From Planctomycetota bacterium (lineage in GTDB: Bacteria > Planctomycetota > JAJSAM01 > JAJVHW01): DNA of 64,000 bases. Positions within the stretch are counted from its first letter, which is position 1. Every line of letters starts with the position of its first letter. Under the pieces are notes generated by a model that had not been told where the DNA came from, made no database searches, and saw only the letters and a program-made list of their open reading frames with translations. Position numbers and translations under genes: made by a program. Shown here piece after piece: positions 1 through 9,492 of this stretch. The stretch spans positions 1 through 64,000 of the forward strand of contig JAIOPE010000081.1 of the NCBI GenBank assembly GCA_021414065.1, given 5' to 3'.

Positions 1-2160
1 GGCAGGCGTGGCGCCGGGGCGGCCGTACCGGATGTTCTCCTCGACCGTGGTGTTGAAGAGGAACGCATCCTGCGTGACGATCGCGACCGAGCACATGAGG
101 CTCGCCTTCGTGAACTCACGGACGTTCACGCCGTCGTACGTCACGGAACCCGACGTGGCGTCGTAGAAGCGCGCGACGAGGTCGCAGAGCGTCGTCTTGC
201 CCGCGCCGGTCGGGCCGACGAGCGCGACGACCTTGCCCGCCGGGATCTTCAGCGAGACGTCAGAGAGCACGTTGTTCTCAAGGTACTGGAATCTGACGTC
301 GCGCAGTTCGATGCCGTCGCGGAGCGGCGCCTTCGCGAGTTCGCGGGGCCCGTCGGTGAGCGTGTCCGGCGCGTCGATCACCTCGAACACGCGCATCACT
401 GCGGGCGTTCCTTCGATCACCTTGTTGAAGGTCGAGGTGAGCTCCTTCGTCGCGACGTAGATCTGCTGCACCACCGTGATGAACGCCATGAGGTCGCCGA
501 GCGACACGTTGCCTTCGAGCACGCCGAGCCCGCCGAACCACACGAGCAGCGCGCCGCCGGCCATCTGGAGCAGATCCATCAGGCCCTTCGAGAACGCCGA
601 GAGACGCTGGATCTTGCGGGCCTCGCGGATGTACTTCCGGTTCGCCTCGGCGAGACGCTCGACCTCGCGCCGCTCGCCGCCGAACGCCTTCACCACCTTC
701 ATCCCGGAGAGGATCTGGAAGATGACGTGACTGATCTCGGCGATGAGCACCTGGCGCTTGTGCGCGCGCTTCTTGATGTTCCGCGCGATGCGGAAGACCG
801 GCACGACGAGGATCGGGAGACCGACGAGGATCAGCGCCAGCCGCGGGTTCATGACGAACGCGGTGACGAGCGCGCCGACGAGCACGAACGGCTGCACGAA
901 GCCCTGCTCGAAGACCTCGTCGAGCAGGATGCGCATGCCCGCGACGTCGCGCTCGATGCGCGCGTTCAGGTCGCCGGTCCGCATCTTGTGGAAGAAGCTC
1001 ATCGGCAGGACGACGAGGCGGCGCGCGATCGACAGGCGGATGTCGTTCGTCATCGCGAGCGAATAGAACTTCTGCAGGAAGTCCTTGAAGAAGGTGGAGA
1101 CCGCCATGACGAGACCGAGCGACGCCGTGGCGATCACGATCCACACGAGGTCGGCGCGCGCGCCGTCGCCCTGCTTCACGAGCACGTCGTCTCCGAGCTT
1201 CTTCAGGAGCAGCACCTGGCTCGTCTTCGCGACGGAGAACAGCAGGCCCGCGCCCACGGTGACGGCGATGCCGAAGATGTAGGGCTTGGCGTACGCGTAC
1301 ACGCGCATGAGAGGGCCCACTTCGGTGTAGCGGCCCGCCACCCAGAGGAACAGCGTGCAGAGCAGGATGAGCATCGAGAGCGCCACCGCGCCGTGCCACG
1401 GCTTCAGGCGGACGATCTCCTTGTGATCGAAGCCGATGCTCCAGCCGGGGAGGCCCTCCATCGCCGACGCCTCGTGCACTTCGACGAGCACGCGCAAGTG
1501 CGTGCCCTCGCCGACCGAGCCCCACACGCCGAACGCGCGCTGGTCGTCGGCTCCCTTGTAGGCGGGCGGTTTCCCGAGCGGATCGAGTTCGCCGGCCTTC
1601 GCCTCGGCGATCCGCGAGAGCGCGCCGGAGTGGCGGAGTCGCTCCCACTCGGGGCGCTCGGCGTCTTCGTCGTCACGCGGGCCCGGAAGCACGAGCACCG
1701 GCGAACCGCGGCGGTCCACGAGCGCGATGTTCGTCCAGCGCGCGCCCGGCGGACCGATGTCGGACGCGCCGGCCAACCGCTCGCGCAGACCGGCGGCCGC
1801 GATGCGTCCTTTGCGGCGATTGACGCCCGGGGCGTCTTCGTGGAACACGTCGAGGTCGCCGACGCGTGTGAACGCGACGGGCACGCCCCCGATCCGCTCC
1901 TCGATCTGCTCCTCGCCCCAGCCGTCGAACGCGCGTGCGAGCCCGGCCGGCGGAGGACCACCCGTCCACGTCGCGAGCGACCGGTCGGCCTCGGTCACGG
2001 CCCGCACGATCTCGGCGGCGGCGCTGTCACGGACGGACGCCAGCCGGGCGCCCGCCTCGACCTTCGCGTGGTCCTGCGCCTCGCCGTCGAACCAGGCCGC
2101 GACGATCGCCACGACGAGCAGCGCCACGCCGGCGACAGTGAGCGCCCACTTGAATTTCAT
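1..2160 (-). CDS. MsbA-type ABC exporter with N-terminal extracytoplasmic domain (3' end outside window)
   Basis: Half-size ABC exporter: a six-helix permease domain fused to an ATPase, of the type that flips lipid A, lipid-linked sugars or drugs. 720 codons are visible and the frame runs off the window edge. Residues 1-20 form a membrane anchor, about 25-250 a soluble extracytoplasmic region not usual for MsbA, 255-275 a helix, then the permease to about 570. The ATPase starts near 610 with Walker A GPTGAGKTT (about 649-657) and Q-loop VTQDAF (about 690); the signature motif and Walker B lie beyond the edge. The ATG overlaps the stop of the upstream GT4 gene by 4 bp, so they form one operon. 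The glycosyltransferase neighbours favour export of LPS core or another glycolipid; substrate is inferred. Confidence 0.9.
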   Translation of the reverse strand, partial: MKFKWALTVAGVALLVVAIVAAWFDGEAQDHAKVEAGARLASVRDSAAAEIVRAVTEADRSLATWTGGPPPAGLARAFDGWGEEQIEERIGGVPVAFTRVGDLDVFHEDAPGVNRRKGRIAAAGLRERLAGASDIGPPGARWTNIALVDRRGSPVLVLPGPRDDEDAERPEWERLRHSGALSRIAEAKAGELDPLGKPPAYKGADDQRAFGVWGSVGEGTHLRVLVEVHEASAMEGLPGWSIGFDHKEIVRLKPWHGAVALSMLILLCTLFLWVAGRYTEVGPLMRVYAYAKPYIFGIAVTVGAGLLFSVAKTSQVLLLKKLGDDVLVKQGDGARADLVWIVIATASLGLVMAVSTFFKDFLQKFYSLAMTNDIRLSIARRLVVLPMSFFHKMRTGDLNARIERDVAGMRILLDEVFEQGFVQPFVLVGALVTAFVMNPRLALILVGLPILVVPVFRIARNIKKRAHKRQVLIAEISHVIFQILSGMKVVKAFGGERREVERLAEANRKYIREARKIQRLSAFSKGLMDLLQMAGGALLVWFGGLGVLEGNVSLGDLMAFITVVQQIYVATKELTSTFNKVIEGTPAVMRVFEVIDAPDTLTDGPRELAKAPLRDGIELRDVRFQYLENNVLSDVSLKIPAGKVVALVGPTGAGKTTLCDLVARFYDATSGSVTYDGVNVREFTKASLMCSVAIVTQDAFLFNTTVEENIRYGRPGATPA

Positions 2161-3272
2161 CGCGTCGCGCCCTCTGCGAGCAGGTCCCGGTAGACGGCGA
2201 GGTTGCCCTCGACCATCGAGTCGGTCGTGAAGTCGCGCTCGACGTGGCGGCGGCCTTCGTCGCCGAGTCGCGCGGCGAGCGCGCCGTCGCCCAGCACGCG
2301 CACGACGGCCGCCGCCAGCGCCGCGGGGTCGCGGGGCGGGACGAGCAGACCGGTGGAACCGTCGAGGAGCACTTCGGGGATACCTCCGACCGCGCTGCCG
2401 ACTGCCGCGCGCCGGAGCGCGAGCGCGTCGAGGAGGCTCGTGCAGAGCCCCTCCAGCACGCTGCACATGACGAAGCAGTCACAGCCGGCGAGCAGCGAGG
2501 GTACGTCGTTCCGGAAGCCGGTGAAGACGATCTCTCGCTCGACCCCGAGCGCCCTCGCCTCGGCCCGGACCTTCTCCATGCACTCGCCCTCGCCGACGAG
2601 CACGATCCGCGTCGCGGGGAACGCGCGAAGGATCTCCGGCGCGGCGCGGACCAGCACCTCCTGCGCCTTGTGCCAGCCGAACGCGGCGACGTCGAGCACG
2701 ATGCGCGTGCCCGGCGCGAGCCCGAACTCGGCTGCGTAGTCGTGGGACCGCACGCCGTCGAACCGCGAGAGGTCGATCCCGGAGTGGACGACGCGGATGC
2801 GCTCCGCCGGAATCCCGTCCTTCACCATCTGCTCGCGGATGCCGCGGCTGATCGCCACGTAACGATCCACGCCGAAGCGGTACTTGAACCACGAGAGGCG
2901 GAGCGCGTTGCGGTAGATCGTGAAATCCACGCGCCTCGACACGACCGTCCGCGGTCGCGGCCGGACGGACCGGGAGGCGATCACGCCGAGTGTGTGCGCG
3001 TGACTCGTGTGCATGTGGACGACGTCGGGGCGCCAGGAGCGGATCACGCCCCGCAGCTTCGCGATGCCGACGGGGTCGGCCTCCCCGCGCGTGCGGATTG
3101 CCGCCACGTCGAGTCCCGCCGCCGCGCACCGCTGCACGTACGGCTGGTCCGGCTGGCCGACGCAGAGCGTCGCCACGCCGCGCCGCGCGAGGCCCGTCGC
3201 GAGGTTCAGCGCCTGCTGCTCGCCGCCGCGCCAGCCCTTCTCCGTGTCGATGTGGAGGACGCGCAGACTCAC
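2157..3272 (-). CDS. GT4 family glycosyltransferase
   Basis: GT-B fold glycosyltransferase, 371 aa, predicted cytosolic, transferring a sugar from a nucleotide donor to a glycolipid or polysaccharide acceptor. The N-terminal half opens with a Rossmann strand and a Gly-rich turn (GWRGGEQQ, residues 13-20), as in WcaG/MshA-like enzymes. The donor-binding half carries the E-x7-E type motif as E274...D282, followed by GGIPE. The start is GTG at 3272, which overlaps the TGA of the preceding GT4 gene; a longer upstream frame exists but would overlap that gene by about 260 bp. Its own stop overlaps the ABC exporter start. Sugar and acceptor cannot be told from sequence. Confidence 0.9.
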   Translation of the reverse strand: MSLRVLHIDTEKGWRGGEQQALNLATGLARRGVATLCVGQPDQPYVQRCAAAGLDVAAIRTRGEADPVGIAKLRGVIRSWRPDVVHMHTSHAHTLGVIASRSVRPRPRTVVSRRVDFTIYRNALRLSWFKYRFGVDRYVAISRGIREQMVKDGIPAERIRVVHSGIDLSRFDGVRSHDYAAEFGLAPGTRIVLDVAAFGWHKAQEVLVRAAPEILRAFPATRIVLVGEGECMEKVRAEARALGVEREIVFTGFRNDVPSLLAGCDCFVMCSVLEGLCTSLLDALALRRAAVGSAVGGIPEVLLDGSTGLLVPPRDPAALAAAVVRVLGDGALAARLGDEGRRHVERDFTTDSMVEGNLAVYRDLLAEGATR

Positions 3273-4408
3273 CTCGGCGCCCCCGCCGGGACGACCGTCG
3301 AGATCGCGTCGCGGTACGCCTCGACCGTGCGCCGTGCCGTCTCCCCCCAACTGAACTGCGAGGCCCGCTGCAATCCCCGCGCGACCAGCGAATCCCGTCC
3401 CTCGCGGCGGACGGCGACGCGAGAGAGAGCCGCCGCAAGGTCGCCCGCGTCGTCCGGATCGAAGAGCAGGCCGGCGTCGCCGACGGTCGCCGGATTCGCG
3501 CCGGCGCGGGCCGCAACGACCGGACAACCGCACGCCATCGCCTCGAGCGGCGGCATTCCGAACCCCTCGGCCTTTCCCGGAAAGGCGAAGGCTGCGGCAC
3601 CCGAGTAGAGCGCCGGCAAATCCGCGTCGGTGGCGAACCCGAGGAACCGCACGCGCGCGGCGACCGGCGACGCCCTCACGGCGGCGACGATCTCGTCGCC
3701 GCCGGTCTGGACCGGCCCCGCGAGGACGAGGTCCAAGTCCAGCGGGCTCCCGGATGCCGTCGCCTGCGCGTGGAGCGCGCAGAACGCGTCGAGCAGCACC
3801 TTCAGGTTCTTCCGCGCGGAGATCTGTCCCACGAAGAGGACATACGGTGACCGGAGTTCGCGCACCGCGCGCAACTCGACGACGCGGGCGTCAGCCACCG
3901 GCCGGAACTGCGCGCCGATTCCCTGGGGGATGATCCGCGTGCGGCCGACTGCGGCGGGGAATCGCCGCAGCAGCGCGGCCTCCGTGAACTGCGAGATGCA
4001 GATGATCACGGCCGCCCGGCGGGCGACGTCGTCGAGTGCGCGGAGCTTGCGGCGGCGGAACTCGTCGCCCGCGATCCCCTCGACGTCGAGCGCCGACAGG
4101 TCGTGGACGGTGGAGACAGCCGGCACGCCCGGGATCCGCGGAATGCGCAGGTCCGGTCCGTGGACGACGTCGATGCCGGACGGCGCGACGCGCACGAGGT
4201 GATCGTTCAGCCAGGCGGTCGTGAACCGGGGATCGTCCATCCGCAGGAACCAGCGGCGCCTGGCGAGCCTGGAGACGCGGTGCAGCAGCGTCACGCGGTC
4301 GTCGGGCCCGAGGCTCGCCGGGAGCTCGCCGACGAGCGACGCGCAGTAGCGGGCGACGCCCGTGCGTTCGGGCTTCGCGGCAGAGGAACAGTCGATGGCG
4401 ATCCGCAT
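3269..4408 (-). CDS. GT4 family glycosyltransferase (group 1)
   Basis: Second GT-B glycosyltransferase, 379 aa. It has the mannosyl/rhamnosyl-transferase-like layout: N-terminal TGVARY near residue 16, VHDL near 101, LFVGQISARKNL at 191-202 (donor-domain start) and a perfect E-x7-E motif E281...E289 with EGFGMPPLEAMACG. The ATG at 4408 fits the family start. First gene of the three-gene minus-strand operon ending in the ABC exporter; its TGA overlaps the next gene's GTG. It is divergent from the kinase at 4463 with a 54-bp gap, which must hold both promoters. Together the cluster looks like assembly and export of an envelope glycan. Confidence 0.9.
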   Translation of the reverse strand: MRIAIDCSSAAKPERTGVARYCASLVGELPASLGPDDRVTLLHRVSRLARRRWFLRMDDPRFTTAWLNDHLVRVAPSGIDVVHGPDLRIPRIPGVPAVSTVHDLSALDVEGIAGDEFRRRKLRALDDVARRAAVIICISQFTEAALLRRFPAAVGRTRIIPQGIGAQFRPVADARVVELRAVRELRSPYVLFVGQISARKNLKVLLDAFCALHAQATASGSPLDLDLVLAGPVQTGGDEIVAAVRASPVAARVRFLGFATDADLPALYSGAAAFAFPGKAEGFGMPPLEAMACGCPVVAARAGANPATVGDAGLLFDPDDAGDLAAALSRVAVRREGRDSLVARGLQRASQFSWGETARRTVEAYRDAISTVVPAGAPR

Positions 4409-4462
4409 CGGGTCGGCCCAGCCTACGCCCGCCCGGGGAGGCGAAGTAGCATCGCAGGCCCG

Positions 4463-5155
4463 ATGACGACGTCGCCCCCCGGACCGGCGGATGGCTCCCC
4501 CGCTCCGGGACCGAACCCCGCCGCGGAGCCCCTCCCCGCCACGCTGGCCGATGTGGACCGGTCGACGACCCAGCTCCTCGGCAAGCAGGGTCCCTTCCGT
4601 CCCACCGTCCGCCTGCTCGAGTCCGGCGGCACGCGCCTCGTCGCGAAGGACTACCGCGCCTGCACGCCGCTCTACCGCTGGACCGTGGGAGCGTGGAACC
4701 TGGCCCGCGAGGAGACGGCTCTCCGGCGCCTCGCCGACGTCGAGGGCGTCCCCCGGTTCGTCGGCCGCGTCGGTCGCTGGGTGCTCTTGATGACGTGGAT
4801 CCGCGGCCGCGACCTCGGCAAGGTGCGCCGGTTCCGGCAGACGCCGGCGTTCTTCGATCAACTGATGGAGATCGTGAACCGGATGCACGAGCGCGGCGTC
4901 GTCCACCTGGACCTGCGCCAGCGGCGGAACATCCTCATCCGCACGCAGGCCGGGAAGGAGCCGACGCCGGCCGTTCTCGACTTCGGGTCGGCGCTCTGCC
5001 TCCGGCCCGGCGGCATGCTCCACCGCGGCCTCGCGCGCATCGACCGTTCCGGCGTGCTGAAGTACAAGCGGCGCGCACAACCGGACTCGATCACGCACGA
5101 GGAGGCACGATCCTTGCGAAGAGTCGAGCGAAGAAGGAAGCTCTGGCCATTCTGA
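4463..5155 (+). CDS. WaaP/RIO-like sugar or lipid kinase
   Basis: Small protein-kinase-fold enzyme, 230 aa, of the LPS core kinase type (WaaP, Kdo kinase, RIO-like). Visible elements are the ATP-anchoring lysine K62 (LVAKDY), catalytic loop VVHLDLRQRRNILI with D150 and N156, and metal-binding LDFGSA with D173. The Gly-rich loop is not obvious, as is common in this superfamily. The start at ATG 4463 lies 54 bp from the divergent GT4 start; a longer upstream frame would cross that gene and was not used. The first 25 residues are Pro-rich and probably disordered. Likely phosphorylates a sugar of the LPS-like core; a protein substrate is less likely. Function inferred from fold and neighbours. 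Confidence 0.8.
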   Translation: MTTSPPGPADGSPAPGPNPAAEPLPATLADVDRSTTQLLGKQGPFRPTVRLLESGGTRLVAKDYRACTPLYRWTVGAWNLAREETALRRLADVEGVPRFVGRVGRWVLLMTWIRGRDLGKVRRFRQTPAFFDQLMEIVNRMHERGVVHLDLRQRRNILIRTQAGKEPTPAVLDFGSALCLRPGGMLHRGLARIDRSGVLKYKRRAQPDSITHEEARSLRRVERRRKLWPF

Positions 5156-5189
5156 ACTCCCGGATTCCCCCGGGAGGTGGAGGTTCTGC

Positions 5190-7193
5190 ATGATTTCATT
5201 CGTCCGCGCGGCGAGTCCGTTCGCCGCATTCAAGAGAGTCCTCGCGACCGCTGCGTTCGTTGCAGCAAGCGTGTTCGGCGCCGTGTCCGCGCAGGCGGGC
5301 GACCCGGTCAAGCTCCTCATCGAGCTTCCGCCCGACGTCACGAACGTCAACTGCGGCGAATCAGTGGATCTGCAGATCGTCGGCGAAGACGCGTCGAAGA
5401 CCCGCGTCGGGTTCTCCGGCAAGAACGTCGAGGTCTCCGCGACGTACGGGACCATCGAGGTTATTCAACAGCCCTACAAGTTCCGCTTCCGCACCCCCGC
5501 CACGCTGCCGGACATCACGAACGTCCGCATCCGCGCGTGGCTGAAGGAGTCGCCCGAGGTCGCCGGCGAGACGATCGTCCAGGTCATCCCCCCGGCGCCG
5601 TTCAAGCGCCTCGTCCTGCAGGGTGCGGGCAGCACGCCGGCGGGTGCGTCGGTGGACCTGTTCCTTCGCGGTGAGACGGCCGCAGGCACGTTCACGGAGG
5701 TCCCGGAGGGCACGGTCACGCTGACCGTCGCCGGCCCCGGCAAAGTCACGCTCCTCCGGACCTCGCGCTATCGCTTCGAGACGGACATGAACGCCTCGGG
5801 CACCGCCCGCATCGTCGCCTCGCTCATCCGTTACCCGGGCATCACCGGAACGCTCGACATCCTGGTCACCGGCGGTTCCGGCGGGGCGGCTCCCCCGGTC
5901 ACGCCTCTCGCCCCGACCAATCCGTCGGCGGTGTCCGTGCTCGCGATCGAGACCGCCAGCTCACCGAACCCGGTCGAGGTCGGCCGTCAGACGACGTACG
6001 ACATCGCCGTGACGAACCAGGGCAATGCTGCGGAGTCCAACCTGGCCCTCACCGCCACGCTCTCGCCGTTGCAGCGTCTCGTCTCCGTCGATACGTCGCG
6101 TGCCCAGGGCGTGACGCAGACGACGTCCGGCCAGGTCGTTCGTTTCTCGCCGATGCGGTCTCTGGCGCCCGGATCGATGGTCCAGTTCCGCATCACGGTC
6201 GAAGCCACCGGCGAAGGCGACGCACGCCTCACCGCCGAACTGGTGTCCGACCAGCGCCGTTCGCCGCTCACCAAGACTGAGTCCGTGCGTCAGTACAGCG
6301 CCGCGGCCGCACAGGCCGGCGTCTCGGCGATGCGGATCGAAGTGATGTCGTCTCCCAATCCGATCTCGGTCGGCGAACAGGCGACCTACACGGTGCGCGT
6401 CACGAACCAGGGTTCCGTGACGGAGCAGAACGTGACGCTCACCGGCAGTCTGCCGACGAACCAGCGCCTCGTTTCCGTCGATACGAGCCGCGCTCAGGGC
6501 GTCGCGCAGACGATCTCCGGTCAGGTCGTTCGGTTCGCGCCGATCCCGTCGTTCGCGCCGCGCAGCAGCCTCGAGTTCCGCATCATCGTGGCCGCGACGG
6601 CCGGGGGCGATGCACGCTTCTCCGCCGAGGTCGTGTCGGACGCGCAGCGGTCACCGCTCGCGCAGTACGAGACGATCACTCAGGTCGGGGCTGCGGTCGG
6701 CGTCCCGCCGGCTCCCGGGGTTCCTCCGGCGCCTCCGGCTCCCCCCGTCGCCCCGGGCACCACGCAGCCTCTGAACTCCAACGATGACAACAACTCCGAC
6801 GCAGTCGTCTGGACCAGCGGCGCCGTGCGTCTCGAGACCTGGCGCCTGCGCGACAGCGCCGAGGCCGCATGGACGCCGATCGACCGGAAGCTCCCGACGG
6901 TGGGCTCCGAGCTCGTCGCGAATCGCAACATCCAGAAGATCCGCGTCGGCGTCATCGCGGCGAAGGTCGCCAAGGTCGAGGTCGAGGAGTGGTCCGGCAA
7001 CCGCGGCGCGGTGACCCAGCTCAAGGCCTCGAAGGACGGTCGCCTCGTCATCGTCGAGCGCAAGGACGGCACGCGTGCCGTGCACTACGAAGTGACGATG
7101 CCGGAAGGCAACCGCGCGATGTCGGTGGCTGTGATCGTCACGACGACCGACGGCAAGGTCACGCGCGACGAGTTCACGTTCCGCCGCAAGTAG
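5190..7193 (+). CDS. Secreted DUF11-repeat protein, tandem paralogue 1
   Basis: Secreted protein, 667 aa, after a strong ribosome site (GGGAGGTGGAG, about 7 nt before ATG). Signal peptide to about residue 36 (VSAQA-GD). Then an Ig-like region conserved with the next gene (about 37-210), two DUF11-type beta-sandwich repeats (about 250-370 and 380-500, each with a YxVxVTNQG-like motif and VDTSRAQGV), a Pro-rich linker and a conserved C-terminal domain (about 530-667) ending in DEFTFRRK. DUF11 domains are typical of surface or matrix proteins. No catalytic motif is visible. A clear terminator follows. Its paralogue lies directly downstream, so this is a tandem duplication. Role unknown; probably an envelope or extracellular structural protein. 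Confidence 0.9.
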   Translation: MISFVRAASPFAAFKRVLATAAFVAASVFGAVSAQAGDPVKLLIELPPDVTNVNCGESVDLQIVGEDASKTRVGFSGKNVEVSATYGTIEVIQQPYKFRFRTPATLPDITNVRIRAWLKESPEVAGETIVQVIPPAPFKRLVLQGAGSTPAGASVDLFLRGETAAGTFTEVPEGTVTLTVAGPGKVTLLRTSRYRFETDMNASGTARIVASLIRYPGITGTLDILVTGGSGGAAPPVTPLAPTNPSAVSVLAIETASSPNPVEVGRQTTYDIAVTNQGNAAESNLALTATLSPLQRLVSVDTSRAQGVTQTTSGQVVRFSPMRSLAPGSMVQFRITVEATGEGDARLTAELVSDQRRSPLTKTESVRQYSAAAAQAGVSAMRIEVMSSPNPISVGEQATYTVRVTNQGSVTEQNVTLTGSLPTNQRLVSVDTSRAQGVAQTISGQVVRFAPIPSFAPRSSLEFRIIVAATAGGDARFSAEVVSDAQRSPLAQYETITQVGAAVGVPPAPGVPPAPPAPPVAPGTTQPLNSNDDNNSDAVVWTSGAVRLETWRLRDSAEAAWTPIDRKLPTVGSELVANRNIQKIRVGVIAAKVAKVEVEEWSGNRGAVTQLKASKDGRLVIVERKDGTRAVHYEVTMPEGNRAMSVAVIVTTTDGKVTRDEFTFRRK

Positions 7194-7222
7194 CCGCGAA
7201 CGGGTACTGATCGAGTTTCCCC

Positions 7223-7260
7223 GGCCGGGGGGCGCGTGAGCGCCCCCCGGCCTCTTTTTT
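7223..7260 (+). terminator. Intrinsic terminator after DUF11 gene 1
   Basis: Perfect 13-bp GC stem (arms 7223-7235 and 7240-7252) with a GTGA tetraloop, followed by TCTTTTTT. It starts 30 nt after the stop of the first DUF11 gene and separates the two paralogues into individual transcripts. Confidence 0.95.
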
Positions 7261-7372
7261 CCCGCCACGACGGGCTCGAACGTGATCCCGGTCCTTGCGT
7301 CGAGAGGGTCGGCAGCGGAGTCTCCACCCTGGCACGATTCCCGGGTCGGCCCGGGTCGAGGAGGCTCTCCGC

Positions 7373-9379
7373 ATGCGCACATCGATGACGTCGTCGGATC
7401 GCTCGTGGTTCTCGTCTCTCTTGGCTGCTGTTCCCGTCACGGCCATGAAGCGGGCCGCGGCGGCGGTCGCGTTCGTTGCGGTCGGCCTGCTCGGGGCCGT
7501 CGCCGCGGAGGCCGGCGACCCGGTTCGCCTCCTGATCGAAGTGCCGCCCGACGTCACGAGCCTCGACTGCGGCGAGACCGTGGACCTGCAAATCGTCGGC
7601 GAAGACGCGTCGCGGACCCGCGTCGGCTTCTCGGGCCGGAACGTCGAGGTGTCGGCGACCCAGGGCACCGTCGAGATCGTCCAGCAGCCCTACCGATTCC
7701 GGTTCCGCGCGCCCGCCACGCTGCCGGACGTGACGAACGTCCGCATCCGCGCATGGTTGAAGGAAGCCCCGGAGATCGTCGGTGAGACGACCGTGCGGGT
7801 CGTCCCGCCGGCACCGTTCCGTCGCCTGGTGCTGCAAGGCGCAGGCAGCACGCCAGCCGGCGCGTCGGTGGATCTGCTCCTCCGCGGCGAGACCGCGACC
7901 GGCGCACTCGCGGACGTGCCCGACGGTGCCGTCACGCTGACCGTCACGGGCCCCGGCAGGGTCACGCTGCTCAGGACGTCGCGGTACCGCTTCGAGACCG
8001 ACATGAACGCGAGCGGCACGGCGCGAATCGTGGCGTCGCTCAACCGGTATCCGAGCGTCACCGGCACGATGGACATTCTGGTGACCGGCGGGTCCGGCGG
8101 AAGCCTGCCGCTTCCCCCGGTCGTGCCCCCGAGTGCCGGCGGCCCGCCGCCCGCCCAGACCGTGACGGCGCTGCTGATCGAGGTCGCGGCGGCGCCGAAT
8201 CCGATCAAGGTCGGAGACACGACGACGTACTTCGTCTCCGTGACGAACGCAGGCAACACCGACGAGCGAAACGTCGTCGTCACCGCCACCGTTCCCGCGG
8301 AGCAGACGCTCCGCTCCATCGACACGTCGCGCGCCCAGAGCGTCGCGTACACGATGAACGGGAACGTGATCCGGTTCGCTCCGGTCGCGACGCTCGCCCG
8401 CGGCTCGCAGATCCGCTACTCGATCGCGGCCGCCGCCAGCACCGAGAACGCAGACGCTCGGTTCACGGCCGACGTCGTGTCCGACGCGCAGCGATCGCCC
8501 ATCGCGAAGATCGAGACCGTACACCAGTCCCCGGCCGGTCGCAGGCCGGGCGGGAACCGACCGGACGCCGTGTCGTCGCTGCGACTCGAGGCGGTCGGTT
8601 CGCCGAGTCCGGTCGATGTCGGCAGCCAGTCCACGTACACGATCAGCGTGACGAACCAGGGCACCGCGCGCGAGACGAACCTAGTCGTCACGGCGACGCT
8701 CCCCGCGAATCAGCGGTACGTCTCCTCCGACGCCACGGGGGCTGATGGTGCCGCGGCCGCGCTGAACGGGCAGGTCGTCCGGTTCGCTCCCGTGGCCTTG
8801 CTCGCCCCCGGACAACGGCTCACCTACCGCGTCGTTGCCGCCGCGACGTCTGCCGGCGACGCGCAGTGCAGTTTCACGGTGGCGTCCGATCTGCAGCGGT
8901 CGCCGATCACGCAGTTGGCGACTGTCGTCCAGGTCGGCGGCACAGACCTGTCTTCGACCGACAACAACGCCGACGCCGTCGTCTGGACGAGCGGCGCAGT
9001 GCGTCTCGAGACCTGGCGCCTCCGCGACGACGCGACGCAGGCTTGGACGCCCATCGATCGCAAGCTCCCGCCGCGCGGCACGGAACTGGTCGCGAACCGC
9101 AACATCCAGAAGATCCGCGTGGGGGTGATCGCGCGGAACGTGGCGAAGGTCGAGGTCGAGGAGTGGTCGGGCGACCGGGGCAGCATCGTCACGCAGCTCC
9201 CGGCGACCAAGGACGGCCGGTTCGTGCTCGTCGAGCGCAAGGACGGCATGCGTGTCGTCCACTACGAGGTGGCGATGCCGGAGGGCCCCCGCTCGCTGTC
9301 CATGGCGATCATCGTCACCACCACCGACGGCCGCGTCACGCGCGACGAGTTCACGTTCCGCCGCGGCCCCGCGAAGTGA
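7373..9379 (+). CDS. Secreted DUF11-repeat protein, tandem paralogue 2
   Basis: 668-aa paralogue of the preceding gene with the same layout: signal peptide (long, n-region about 25 residues, cleavage near AAEA-GD), conserved Ig-like N-terminal domain, two DUF11-type repeats and the conserved C-terminal domain that starts with a D-A-V-V-W-T-S-G-A motif. The ATG at 7373 follows a good ribosome site (GAGGAGG); an upstream in-frame start at 7295 lacks one. The N- and C-terminal domains are closely similar to paralogue 1, whereas the DUF11 repeats and linker have diverged more. Its own promoter probably lies in the 112 bp after the terminator at 7260. Function unknown, likely extracellular. Confidence 0.9.
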   Translation: MRTSMTSSDRSWFSSLLAAVPVTAMKRAAAAVAFVAVGLLGAVAAEAGDPVRLLIEVPPDVTSLDCGETVDLQIVGEDASRTRVGFSGRNVEVSATQGTVEIVQQPYRFRFRAPATLPDVTNVRIRAWLKEAPEIVGETTVRVVPPAPFRRLVLQGAGSTPAGASVDLLLRGETATGALADVPDGAVTLTVTGPGRVTLLRTSRYRFETDMNASGTARIVASLNRYPSVTGTMDILVTGGSGGSLPLPPVVPPSAGGPPPAQTVTALLIEVAAAPNPIKVGDTTTYFVSVTNAGNTDERNVVVTATVPAEQTLRSIDTSRAQSVAYTMNGNVIRFAPVATLARGSQIRYSIAAAASTENADARFTADVVSDAQRSPIAKIETVHQSPAGRRPGGNRPDAVSSLRLEAVGSPSPVDVGSQSTYTISVTNQGTARETNLVVTATLPANQRYVSSDATGADGAAAALNGQVVRFAPVALLAPGQRLTYRVVAAATSAGDAQCSFTVASDLQRSPITQLATVVQVGGTDLSSTDNNADAVVWTSGAVRLETWRLRDDATQAWTPIDRKLPPRGTELVANRNIQKIRVGVIARNVAKVEVEEWSGDRGSIVTQLPATKDGRFVLVERKDGMRVVHYEVAMPEGPRSLSMAIIVTTTDGRVTRDEFTFRRGPAK

Positions 9380-9389
9380 GAGTTGACGC

Positions 9390-9492
9390 GCCCGGACAGT
9401 TCACAGGGGTTCGCGTTCGGCCGATCCCCCATCTTCGCTGACGGGCAGCCCGCGGGCTCGTCCAGGCGCGGAGCTTCGTGAGCGATCCGGGC
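9390..9492 (+). repeat. MITE-like element, internally deleted copy (family M, copy C)
   Basis: 103-bp version of the ~235-bp element seen at 45339 and 58291. Left end 9390-9415 and right end 9467-9492 are imperfect inverted repeats (about 18 of 26 match). The right 50 bp, with the core CTCGTCCAGGCGCGGAGC, matches the other copies closely; the structured middle is missing. It sits exactly between two convergent stop codons (9379 and 9492-9494) and could act as a 3' end for both transcripts. Confidence 0.65.
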
